From NCBI GenBank assembly GCA_011316305.1, contig SAUG01000052.1, positions 372,001-436,000 on the forward strand: DNA of 64,000 bases. Direction: 5' to 3'. The notes under the pieces are model-generated. The model worked only from the letters and a program-made list of their open reading frames with translations. It made no database searches and was not told the origin of the DNA. Positions within the stretch are counted from its first letter, which is position 1; each line of letters opens with the position of its first letter. Source of the DNA: Rusavskia elegans (lineage: Eukaryota; Ascomycota; Lecanoromycetes; Teloschistales; Teloschistaceae). Positions 31,003-40,718 of the stretch are shown here, piece after piece. Position numbers and translations under genes: made by a program.

Positions 31003-31979
31003 TTTGGAAGAGTCCAATAGATGTAAGTCAAGGTAAGGTTTCGGAGGATTGAGGTCGGAAGTAGATTGAAAGGGTACACTTGGCGGTTCTTGGAGTGATC
31101 CCGGTGGCGGGAAAAGCTCAGCAACGTTAGGAGGCCAGCAGGGATTGAAGGGCGAGAGGTTGCAGAGGGTTGTAGTGATGATAGGTTCGTAGGTTGCTTG
31201 AAGAAGCCTTGTCGATGGTTGCGACGCCGAGGAGAAGACCCGAGAGGTAACGAATGGCCAATCAGCGTGGCCCCGCTTAGTCATCAACAGCGACATCGTC
31301 ATCTTGTTTTTCGCAGCAAGTAGTTGTTGCGAAAATAATCAACTTTCAAATGGTATGCTGAGAGGGAGCGCTGAGATTTGAAAATTCAGGCAGGATTGTT
31401 CGATATAGTGGATAGAGTGGATATTGGAAGGAGCATCCATGGTGAATTCTCTTTGTTGGTCCCATTACGCCCCGGTAAGCTTACGTCTCAATTCTTTGAG
31501 CTTGCTTCTAGATGATTTAGGAGTGACTTTTTGGGAAAATCATTATTCGATAGAACAAATGTCTGCAATCTAGTACTGAACATGGTTTACCACCGTTGCA
31601 AACTTACACAACCACATCTTGGATTTTCTTTACCGACAATGCCATATCAGTACAATCATGAAGTATACCATTGATGGTGTTGAGCGGATGATGAAGATCG
31701 GATCTTCCTCCATCATCTTATGGTCCTCTTCTTCCATGCATTGGGAAGTTAGCCTGAAATTGTTCTGGTGTCAAAGTGGATGGACCAGCCGCAATTCGTG
31801 ATGGTGGTCGGAATGCTGCTGCACTTGGGTTGAAGATGGCTGCACTTGCGTTGAATCGTGGAATTGCTTGATTAGGTGCAGCGGTGCAGTGGAAGAAGCT
31901 GCAGCAAGCATTGGCGTATCCATGGAACCATCTGCTCTGGGCACTGGCGTTACTGGTGGGGTGGTCTGCGTGGCAGCGT
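31003..31979. other. intergenic; QCR10 promoter region
   Basis: The first 300 bp contain a minus-strand frame (30979-31302) running through the QCR10 start; it is most likely 5' leader. From 31300 to 31770 nothing is seen. From 31771 to 31979 a second frame overlaps the tail of the next gene. Confidence 0.5.
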
Positions 31980-32708
31980 TCACTGTTGTTGACATTGCTT
32001 TTGGAGACACAGGGAGCGCCATCGAGGGATCGATGGGATTATCTGGTTTGGCCATTGGTGTCGCTGGTGGGGCTGTCTGCGTGCCAGCATCAGTTTTGAA
32101 TGATGTTGCTGGTAGGACTCCTGAGAGCTTCGGAGCGGTATCGGTAGCCTCATTGCTTGGGGTGTTGTTTGTCCCGCCGGAGGCGTGTGCGGGTGATCGT
32201 CGAGATCGGTAGCTGTATCATTCAGGAGGACTTGCTGACCGACGTCGATAGGAGGGTACAAGGCCAAAAACTCCGTAATACTCACAAGCAGCGCTGCAGT
32301 GGCATTAAAAACAAAGTTAACCAATACCGACAAGACCCATCGAAGACAGCTGAAGAAATTTAGATGCTCTGATGACATCAGTGGGAGCTGCGTGCTTAAT
32401 GTGGATGTGGACGTCGATGTTGGTGTCGGCTCATATAGAAGCCCATCGGTGCCGTTGAGGGGGATATTGCTGGGCGATGCCGGTGACCAGGCCATCGAAG
32501 TAAAGGTGGAGTCGTCCAGCCAGTCAAAGTTTTTATCCGCGGAAGAGTCGCGGCTAGATCTAGTAGGAAAGAAGACAGGGAATGTAGACGGTGCAGGGAG
32601 GGTGTTGAAGTATGGGACCAGCCCATACTCGACCATGAAGACACCTGTAAAGAGACCCATGATGGTGGTGCCAATGGTAGTGATTAACGTACAGATGACG
32701 GAGGGCAT
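31980..32708 (-). CDS. hypothetical membrane protein with repetitive tail
   Basis: Frame of 242 aa from the ATG at 32708. Hydrophobic segments are visible at about residues 4-26 (VICTLITTIGTTIMGLFTGV) and about 137-165 (LRWVLSVLVNFVFNATAALL), separated by a Ser/Thr/Pro-rich loop with TPTSTSTSTLST. The C-terminal 70 residues are Gln/Pro/Ser-rich. Below about 32210 a second minus-strand frame is also open, with two diverged copies of a segment (GTQTAPPATPMAKPD and ATQTTPPVTPVPRAD) and a stop at 31771, so the true tail may lie in that frame after an unseen splice. A TTTCACTTTCAG acceptor just upstream of the ATG hints at an earlier exon. No family is recognised. Confidence 0.45.
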   Translation of the reverse strand: MPSVICTLITTIGTTIMGLFTGVFMVEYGLVPYFNTLPAPSTFPVFFPTRSSRDSSADKNFDWLDDSTFTSMAWSPASPSNIPLNGTDGLLYEPTPTSTSTSTLSTQLPLMSSEHLNFFSCLRWVLSVLVNFVFNATAALLVSITEFLALYPPIDVGQQVLLNDTATDLDDHPHTPPAGQTTPQAMRLPIPLRSSQESYQQHHSKLMLARRQPHQRHQWPNQIIPSIPRWRSLCLQKQCQQQ

Positions 32709-33491
32709 ATTGACGGTGACGACGACCACCTGAAAGTGAAATACGGAAACAGATAGTGAGGCAATTTGCAATGGGGAATGTTGGTAGGAGAGGTGATACA
32801 GAGACGCTGGACGAGCATGAAAAGAAAAGATCGGAATACATATTGTATATACATGAGATGGCAGATCTGGAGCTCACTGTAGACAACAAGTGGATAGTTT
32901 CAATAGGGGTTTCGGGGGACAATAGCATTAAAGGGCGAAGCATTCACACGACTCTTTGAATGGAAAGCTCAGTTACTACCGACGCGTGGGTACTGTATTT
33001 GCAATAAGTTTAGCCATTGGCATCGACAGTACTGTAGTATTGTGTGAGAACGCAAGATGTCGGGATGATATTCATTGCACCGACCTGCATCTCGCTCACC
33101 GTACATCCTTTAGCCCTATGCGGGTCTTTCTCTTCCGGGCATCCGCTCCGGTAACGCCCGATGACGGATGAACGCAACGCACCACCAAGAGAGCTTCAAA
33201 CCGACTTATCAACCCCACACTTTACTTCTTGCTTGCTTTTCCCGGTCGGTCCGACTCCTCTCACTACCGGCAATACCATGATGGAAGTCGGATCGTAATC
33301 TAGAGCCCCCAGCTCTTCCCTCACCTCCTGCTTCATCAATCACACCAGCAACAACATAAAAATACTACAACAAAACAACACAGAACCAATTGGCGCGACT
33401 CAGTCCTCCTACACTTCTCCGAAATCCAATCCACAGGTAATTTTCCTACAGAACAACAAAAGAAGCTACCACCCACCTCACAACACCCAAA
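32709..33491. other. divergent intergenic region
   Basis: Promoter space between two divergently oriented genes. The last 200 bp before 33492 are pyrimidine- and CA-rich, as is usual in 5' leaders of fungal genes. No gene is seen. Confidence 0.5.
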
Positions 33492-34049
33492 ATGCCCACC
33501 AACCGCCCCTTCTTCACCAACTTCCTCGCCGCCTTCCGAGCCCACTCCGCCCTCACAGCATCCAAAACCTCCACCTCCCCCCCCTCCGTCACCACCGCCC
33601 CAACAACCTCCCAATTTACCCTCCCATCCGCCTCCTCCGCTGCCCGCGCAATCACCAACCCCTCCTCTCCACAACCCACCCCATCCCAACCCCAACAATC
33701 AAGTGCATCCCCACCCAACGCCCCCTCCCAACTCAAAGCCTCCACCGCCTCCCCACCCATATCTTCCTCCGCCGCCCTCTCCGCAGCCGCAGGTCCCCTC
33801 TCCCACCGCGCTCGTCAAACATCCACGTCTCCACCGCCTCGCTCACCGACCCAAACGCCCTTCACCCGCGTCCCGCAACGACGAGGCAGTGATTCGTCTT
33901 CCGAAGGCGGCTTCAGAGAGGTATTGGGAGGTGAGAAATGGTATATCGGCGGACGGACAGCCACGGGGGAGGAGAGGTTCTATCGGATGGGGATAGTGAG
34001 GAAGGAGAGGAGTTGGGAGAGGAGGAGTTTTGATCGGTTGTCTCTTTGA
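33492..34049 (+). CDS. conserved fungal Ser/Pro-rich protein of unknown function
   Basis: Single-exon frame of 185 aa. The first 35 residues (RPFFTNFLAAFRAHSALTAS) are helical, about 100 residues of Ser/Pro/Ala-rich disorder follow, and the C-terminus has the block GGEKWYIGGRTATGEERFYR followed by arginine-rich sequence and the ending SFDRLSL. From memory, similar C-terminal blocks occur in uncharacterised proteins of many Ascomycota; a search would be needed to confirm this. The ATG at 33492 follows a pyrimidine-rich leader. Codon use is strongly C-ending, as expected of an expressed gene. The function is unknown. Confidence 0.7.
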   Translation: MPTNRPFFTNFLAAFRAHSALTASKTSTSPPSVTTAPTTSQFTLPSASSAARAITNPSSPQPTPSQPQQSSASPPNAPSQLKASTASPPISSSAALSAAAGPLSHRARQTSTSPPPRSPTQTPFTRVPQRRGSDSSSEGGFREVLGGEKWYIGGRTATGEERFYRMGIVRKERSWERRSFDRLSL

Positions 34050-34560
34050 GTGAGGGGATGAATCTACAAGGAGAAGGGTGAGGAGATTACCAAAGTATAT
34101 ACGAGGTTTTGTCGGATTGGGATCAAGGGCGTCGAAAGGGGGGATTGTATGGGGTGGAATATCATACGGGGCTACAACTCGCTGTATATAACCCCCTCGG
34201 GTTTTCAAAGCATGTATTTGCTTGTGCCTCAGCGGCTATCAGTCTTTCCGACGAGGAGGTCTTGGTGCCCAAATCGTTCAAGTTCTGTGATTACGTGAGA
34301 GATATTCTACCTCTGGCTCCGAGCGCTTTCGGTCTTGCACAGGACGTATGCCTCGGATGGGGCGGTGTCGAAGGTTTGGGATCCAAAGCAAACCTGCCTT
34401 AGGGATTCAATAAGGTAGGTTCATTGCGATAAATAGCCTACCAATAGCAGTACCATCCCTACACGACCACACTCGTACAAACCTCACTATCCGACCGCCT
34501 TAAGTCTATATGCGCAAACCGCTCCAAACCGTTTAATCAACACCCTTTCCCTATCAAACA
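34050..34560. other. intergenic, convergent 3' flanks
   Basis: Between the Ser/Pro-rich gene (plus) and the purine permease (minus), which converge. Only unsupported short frames. Confidence 0.5.
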
Positions 34561-36414
34561 TCAAACCCTCCTCTCCCCCTCCCCACCTTTCTCCAAATCC
34601 CCCTCCCCCTTCCCCTTCTCAATCCTCGCCCACTCCTCCCTATCCATCTCATCATCATTCCTATCCGCCGTCTTCGCCACCGCCACCCCCTCCTGAATCT
34701 CATCCACAATCTCATCCTCCACCTCCTCCCTCAGCACCAAGTTCAAAAACATCGCACTAAACCCCGTGAGCGCAAACCCCGTCTCACATACCAGTGTAAT
34801 GGCGTTGTAGAACCCCACCAAAGGACGATTGTCGCCTTGATAGGTGAAGACGTATTGGAACCAATTAGGCACCAGCGTGGCGCCGAATCCGAGTGCTAGG
34901 GCCGCTGTGAGGATGAAGCGATTGCGGCGCGTGAAGGGGACGGTGGATATGATACGGATGCCTGAGACGGCGACGGCGGCGAAGAGGAAAGTTGTCATTC
35001 CACCCAAGACAGCGGACGGGATGGCGACCAGGGCGGCGGCGAATTTAGAGAAGATGCCCATGATGAGGAGGAAGAAGCAAGCTGCGTATCCGGCTTTGCG
35101 GTTGGCGCATCTCGTCAACGCGATGACGCCGTTGTTTTGCGCAAAGGTTGATAGGGGTGTGATTGTTAGGAGGCCGGAGAGGAGACCGTTGATGCCGTCG
35201 GCGAGGACACCGCCTTGGATTCGGGAGTCGAAGAGTTTGCCTTCGACTTCGAGGCGGGAGACATCGCAGGTAGCTGTGATGTCGCCGATTGCTTCCATCA
35301 TGAGGACGATGTAGACGGCTAGGAGCGGTAATACGATTGGGCCGTAGACGCTTAGGGGGAAAGTTTTGACCCAGATGAAACTGACCACTGGAGCTGCTTT
35401 GATGCCGGAGTCGGAGAAGTAGCCTGTAGCGCCGGCGATGATGCAGCCGACCAGGAGACCCAGCACAACGGCGCAGGATTTCATGATTGGGGAGCCGAAG
35501 CGTTCACAGAGTATGATGGTAACGAATACGGAGAACCCGAGGCCGATGAACTCTGCGCTGCCCCATGGGAGGGCGTGGGGAGCACCGACTCGTGGACATA
35601 ACGTGAACGGGCCTGACTCGGGACGTCCTGCGCAAGAGCCGCTGCCCCCTGCCCAGTTATTGAAACCGGATTCGATGAGTTTAATGCCAATCAAGGCAAC
35701 GGTTGGGCCGGTGACTAACGGAGGGAAAATCTTCTTCAGAACCCTAGGTCTGGTGAAGGAAAGGGCGATTTCAAGCAAAGCGCAAACGGATCCCGTTCCG
35801 ATCAAGGCGCCGTATCCTCTCGGACAAGGAAGTTTCGTCCCATCTGCTGCTGTTGGACAATACCCTGTGGCATACATCTGCGCGAATGCACCCGTAGCTA
35901 TGGGGATCACGGTGAAGGATGTGCCCACCACCGAGATCAAGCCTGTTCCGACGTAGTACGGTGATTTCCAGATATGGAACCTTGTAATCTGGACCATTGA
36001 GCAGAGCCCGCAGACGATCAAGGATGTGGAGACGAGGTACTGTGCATCTTCGGTAGCCAGGTTGACGCCTCCTTGGCCGGCGAGAATGATCGGCGGTGTA
36101 ATGATTCCCGCCAACATTGACAAAGCATGCTGGAAGCCTAGGACTAATGCCAGTATAACAGGCATATGGTCGTTCAAGCCGAAAAAGGGAGCTGCACGGC
36201 GCGACTTGCGCATGAAGGGGAGATTCGGCTTGAAAAGGAATGCATAGTCGTAGTTTCCAATCAGACCGTCCCTAGATTGAGTGTCCAAGTAAGCACTGCA
36301 TCTGTACCTGTCTGCGCAACGGCTATTCGACACCGGAGCTGGGCTGCCTTACTTGGTTGTGACAGCCTTGACCACGGCGCTTCCTCTATCAGCGAATGAC
36401 TTCTTGTAAGTCAT
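34561..36414 (-). CDS. uric acid/xanthine permease, NAT (NCS2) family
   Basis: Plasma-membrane purine:H+ symporter of the UapA/UapC type, 590 aa. Two exons: 36414-36353 and 36271-34561, with the split codon giving Lys21 of TTKDGLIGNYDYAFLFKP, the typical N-terminal sequence. The QH of TM1 is at 68-69, and the NAT signature QNNGVIALTR spans 399-408. Glu347, Asp379 and Gln399 sit where A. nidulans UapA has its purine-binding E356, D388 and Q408, all shifted by the same nine residues, so substrate binding should be preserved. About 12-14 hydrophobic segments follow one another. The C-terminal tail is acidic (EEVEDEIVDEI, then many Asp/Glu/Lys), the region that in UapA carries endocytosis signals. 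Plus-strand frames opposite this gene are shadows. Confidence 0.93.
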
Positions 36415-37407
36415 GTCTGGCCGAAGCTTCTCAGGCGAGGAGTCCATTCTGGAATTTAGAGTTCTTGTCGGCAGCCTGCATCAAAATGCTTCTCTCTCCC
36501 AGTACGTCTTCGACAATCGGAGGAACGATCGCAATTGACGATTTCGATAGATGGATTTCTTTTCCTGAAAGTTTCCGATAGGGAGCGCTCAACTGCGATC
36601 AAAAGCCTCTTTGATGATCACGACGACGTCAACAGCACAGATCCCCAAACTATGCGATCATAGGTTTCTCGAAGTGCGTCGACTGAAAGATCACGCGACA
36701 GCGACTTCCCTTTATAGCACGGATCTTCGATTCAAGGCCTCGGTGATTGGCGATATCGTCCGCCCAGATCTACCCAGAGATACACAGATAAAGAGAATAC
36801 AACGCAAAAACGTCGAAAGTCGCTCCTCACTACTATCGTAGGTCCAGGAGTCTCGCGAACAAGGGCGGTGATCACCGACGATCGGCACCCTCCACCAGAT
36901 ACCTCACGTCGAACCCCGCTTGACAGAATTGCTTTTGCAGCAGATCGTGCATTGGTGGTCTAGCTCCGCATCGACCAAGTGGCGGGTTGATAAGGGACTC
37001 GTCGCCCTCTTTTTGAGATTTAGTCGGGTTGTCTGTGTGATAACGGGTGGGCCCGCCGGCATGGAGCGATATATTGGAGATCTTGCATGACAACGCTGCG
37101 GGAAAGCTCGAGCGATGAAGTGTCCAAATTATTCATGCGTTCCACGAGAACCACATATGCGGGATGCTGCTTTCCGAAACCATGTCTATGCTGCATGTGT
37201 CTCGACGTGGTAGTAGTTGCATGCTTGCATGCTGTGAGTTTCACCATCTCCAGATTAGACTTCTGTGACCTTTCAGCGGAAAAGTCTTGGCTATATTGAC
37301 TGCTCGCGTGCTTCGTTGCATAGATGATGTTCGACCATGCATCAGCCTTGCAAAAAGGAAAAGCCCAAAAGTCTGAAAGGTCCGATTGGGACAATGCGAA
37401 TGGTTTG
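36415..37407. other. intergenic, no gene seen
   Basis: Upstream of the permease and downstream of the MOSC gene. Several short overlapping frames without motifs. Confidence 0.5.
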
Positions 37408-38697
37408 TCATTGTTTGATGTAATAGTGTGCACCAGTCTCGAGCACTTCGATCTCGTCTCCAACTTTGATGATTCCCCTTTCGGTTGCAGGGACCATCTG
37501 CATTCCCATACATGCTTTGCCAAGTCCCGCGCCCTCATCAATATTTCGATAAGTTTTCATGAGCTTGCTTGGCTGACACTGATGCTTCTTGCCCGTCCAT
37601 TGGTTGGTGTTGGGTAGTTCACATCGTGTCGTGCGGCAGGCGACGTAGTACATCGACTGTCCAATTCTGATCCGCTTCCAGGAGTCTTCAGCATATGCTT
37701 CAGGCCCGTCGCAATAAATGTTTGCACGGAATCTCAATGCACTCGACTCTCTGAATTCTGGCACCACACTGGCAAGCTTCTGATCGAGGTCTGCCACGCT
37801 CGAAAGCCCCATGATGTGAAGCGGGTAAGCATCGACAAACCCAACCACGCTCTGATAACCAAGCTGTTCCTTGGTGGGAGCGTTGCGGAAAACCTGTCGC
37901 TCATGACCAGCCGCAACCCGAAAAAGAGCCAAAGGTTTCAAGCAGCGGATGTAGATTTGGATTTCCTTGATCCATTCGGGTGGGCTTGCGTTCGTGGTGC
38001 TTGCAATTAACAATGCATCAGGACGATCCTTCCATATCGTTAACTTTTCCTTGGTGTACCCCATCTCGGAAACCTGTTCTCCAGTGGGGCTGTATGGAAT
38101 GTCGAACATCTTGAAGGCTCTGTTCGGGCTATCGCTTTTTGGATCTGGATATCGGACACGCAAGATTCCTTCACTCATAACATTTGCTTGGTCTGGGGAG
38201 TAATCGGGTGATTCGGGATCTGGCACCCAAATTTCCAAACGGATGTTGGCCAATAACCTATACTTGCGCTGAGTCACAAACATCCAGTTCGTCGACTCGG
38301 ACGAATTCATGTCGAGTTTTCCTTCTTGATCAAGCATCTCCGCAAACGTGAAACTGCGGTCGTACTTCAAGCCTGTGCTCAACACTTCCGCCTCTTCCAC
38401 TCTGACCGCCCTGCAGCTCTTGATGGGATGGACATACAAGCTGTTGACCAAGCCAACAACTGGACCTTGCTTCCTCTGATATGGTTGCCATTTCTTCCAG
38501 GATTTGGGTATTAATTTGCTTCGCCAACTTTCGATTGCGGGCTGCGGACTGGATCCATATTGCTTGCATGCACGAGGCTGGTCTACATGGTCTACATGTG
38601 ACGGTTCGTTCGAGTAGCGCCTCCGGAAAAAAGTAGCCGATATGAGGAAACAGATAAAAGTTGACAATAGAAGAGCAGACGTGCTTGAGAAGGCCAT
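37408..38697 (-). CDS. MOSC-domain protein, mARC-like molybdoenzyme
   Basis: Single-exon protein of 429 aa. An N-terminal hydrophobic anchor (about 6-24, SALLLSTFICFLISATFF) precedes a basic linker, then the MOSC N-terminal beta-barrel (VVGLVNSLYVHPIKSCRAV, about 80-98; FVTQRKYRLLANI) and the MOSC domain (about 250-425), with RANIYCDGPEAYAEDSW and the conserved Cys in RTTRCELPN that in mARC proteins ligates the molybdenum cofactor. Family members reduce N-hydroxylated compounds with cytochrome b5 partners, anchored to the outer mitochondrial membrane or the ER. The order anchor, MOSC_N, MOSC is that of mARC, although the linker is longer. The start ATG immediately precedes the anchor. Confidence 0.88.
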   Translation of the reverse strand: MAFSSTSALLLSTFICFLISATFFRRRYSNEPSHVDHVDQPRACKQYGSSPQPAIESWRSKLIPKSWKKWQPYQRKQGPVVGLVNSLYVHPIKSCRAVRVEEAEVLSTGLKYDRSFTFAEMLDQEGKLDMNSSESTNWMFVTQRKYRLLANIRLEIWVPDPESPDYSPDQANVMSEGILRVRYPDPKSDSPNRAFKMFDIPYSPTGEQVSEMGYTKEKLTIWKDRPDALLIASTTNASPPEWIKEIQIYIRCLKPLALFRVAAGHERQVFRNAPTKEQLGYQSVVGFVDAYPLHIMGLSSVADLDQKLASVVPEFRESSALRFRANIYCDGPEAYAEDSWKRIRIGQSMYYVACRTTRCELPNTNQWTGKKHQCQPSKLMKTYRNIDEGAGLGKACMGMQMVPATERGIIKVGDEIEVLETGAHYYIKQ

Positions 38698-39260
38698 GAT
38701 GCAAGTGTAAGCTCTATGCTAGACTTTGACAATAACTCATGTAAGAAGGAAGAGAGTTTTAATATAACGAGGGACGTCTGATCGTGCAGTCTCCCACTCC
38801 TTTGTATTGACTAACAAACTGACGAGGAGGCTTTGTTGTGCAAAGGATCTGATTGGAAGACAACAGGCTTTGTAGCCTGACGAGGCCCAAGAGTAGTCTC
38901 GGTATCAGTATACACAAAGTCTTCTTGCTGTAGTTCGTTATAATACAACCTGTATCTTCTTTAGTCATCATGTAGTGACCCTCATTCCCTGATATTTGAT
39001 CGGACTTGTTCGGAGATATCAGATTAGGGCAAGTGTAAGGTGCGAGGTTACTGATGAATCGATGCCGGCAATCCGCAAAGAATGCTGCTCACCGATGATT
39101 GCAGTGTATCGTAGAAAAGAAACTATCAAAGTGGTGGATGTGATGAGAGTAGATGGGGGATTGTTAGAGGAGACTCGCGTTTTTTGGAGATAGACGTCAT
39201 TGATATAGCCACACGGCGTTAACACTTAGGTAATCTCCACTCTCAAGCTGCACACACAAG
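38698..39260. other. divergent intergenic region
   Basis: Promoter space between the MOSC gene (minus) and the Rad55-like gene (plus). No gene is seen. Confidence 0.5.
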
Positions 39261-40718
39261 ATGAGCGAAACGAGTATACACAGGGATCAGGTTGTCGACG
39301 GACGAATCGCGCCGCAGTAAGTGCAATCAATATGTGGCTGAACGGCCTACATTCGTAATGTCCGAGCAAGATGTGAATAATTTTTCTTCATCTCCACGTA
39401 TGAGGTCCATCGAAGTTTCTACATATGGCAGTATATTAATTATTCCTTTCAAGATCGGCTGCCTACAATATCAGCGTCTCAAGCTCTTCGGGACATCGTT
39501 TCTTCACCTCAAAGATTAGTCAGTACAGGTTTACGACGCCTCGACCGAATACTCCAGGGTGGCTCGTTGGATCCCACAGATGAGGACCAGACTGTTGGAG
39601 GGCTGCCATGTGGCCAAATCACCGAGATCTATGGACCCCCTGGGGTGGGGAAGACAGTCCTATCGTGAGTATCACTCTAGAAAGCTGCTTGTAAGGATGA
39701 CTGACACGCAAATGACAGATTACAGGCTGCTGCCAATGCCTTACTTGCAGGCGGATCCGTCGTTTGGATTGGTAAGTAGATAGCAAGCCAAATGAAGCTG
39801 TGTATCGTCGCAGCCTCTGACAGATCTTCATTAGATACTTCATACAATGTCAGCGGCAGTCGACTGAACCATCTGCTTGAAAACTCCCCACAGGCGGGAA
39901 AACATTCTACGCCAGGCCAAGAGCCCAGGGTTGCTGCCGCAGATACGCTCGACAAGTTCTATCACTTCATTGCACCCACGCTACCCCATTTGATAGCTCT
40001 TTTGGCCCACCCAACTGCTACTTTCCCTCCAGAAGTTGCATCTCTCCTTATCGTCGACTCCATCTCGAAGCCGTTCAATCAAGCATTCGCTTCGTCTAAC
40101 AAATACAACGAGGACAAGCCCTCGGGCAAGAAGAGTGACGTAGCTCAGTGGGCTTCAGGCAGGCGTTGGGCCGTGATGACGGATCTAATTTCTGCAATCG
40201 CAAAACTTGCCGCCACAAGGAACTTGGCCGTTGTTCTCATAAGCCAGACGACGACGAAGATGCGGCTAGGAAACACAGCACTCCTGCAGCCAGCCCTGTC
40301 AGGCACGGGGTGGGATTCCGGTATGAGCTGCCGAATCCTTCTCTACCGGGACTGGCAAGTAGAGTCGAGCGACAGATCGAAGGAGGAAAGGAGTGTTGCT
40401 GCACCAGACCCCCGGTTTGCAGCCGTGACCAAGACTGGTGGTGTTTCTCTGGAGGGGTTCGGGGAGATCGTGTCATTCGCAATAGACAAGGTACGAAGGT
40501 CCCACAAGCTGCCACATGATTACTAATGCGTCCAGGATGGGGTCCACGAGATTGAGTTTGCGTCCGCAGCTCTCGGCGTCCCTGAGCCAGCGGTCCCTCT
40601 TGGGGCTGTACTGAAACGCAAACGCGAGGAAGTAGCTGATAGTGCGTCCGACAGCGGAGACGAATTATCCGATGATGAGCTCAGCTGGGTAGTTGATGGT
40701 GCGACGGTGGACAGTTAA
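39261..40718 (+). CDS. RecA-family recombination mediator, Rad55-like
   Basis: Rad51 paralogue likely acting in homologous recombination. Secure exons: one ending at 39664, then 39719-39771, 39835-40490 and 40536-40718 (stop TAA), with closed phases. Motifs: STGLRRLDRILQGGSLD lead, Walker A YGPPGVGKT, VVWIDTS, Walker B LLIVDSIS, and NLAVVLISQTTTKM (L2-like region). The acidic tail (SDSGDELSDDELSW) follows the ATPase core. Walker A is intact, and the long insertion between the core strands is typical of Rad55/XRCC2-like proteins. The 5' end is uncertain: an ATG at 39261 with a donor at about 39319 and an acceptor before TTC at about 39418 fits in phase and leads into DRLPTISASQALRDIV, but alternatives exist. 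Which paralogue it is (Rad55 or another) is inference. Confidence 0.8.

Noticed and set aside
30979..31302. 107-codon minus-strand frame upstream of QCR10
   Set aside because: It runs through the QCR10 start and first intron donor; no motif, so 5' leader is more likely.
33336..33760. Gly-rich minus-strand frames
   Set aside because: Antisense of the Pro/Ser-rich protein; low-complexity artefact.
35438..35956. Long plus-strand frames opposite the purine permease
   Set aside because: They are shadows of the permease codons; the minus strand has all NAT family motifs.
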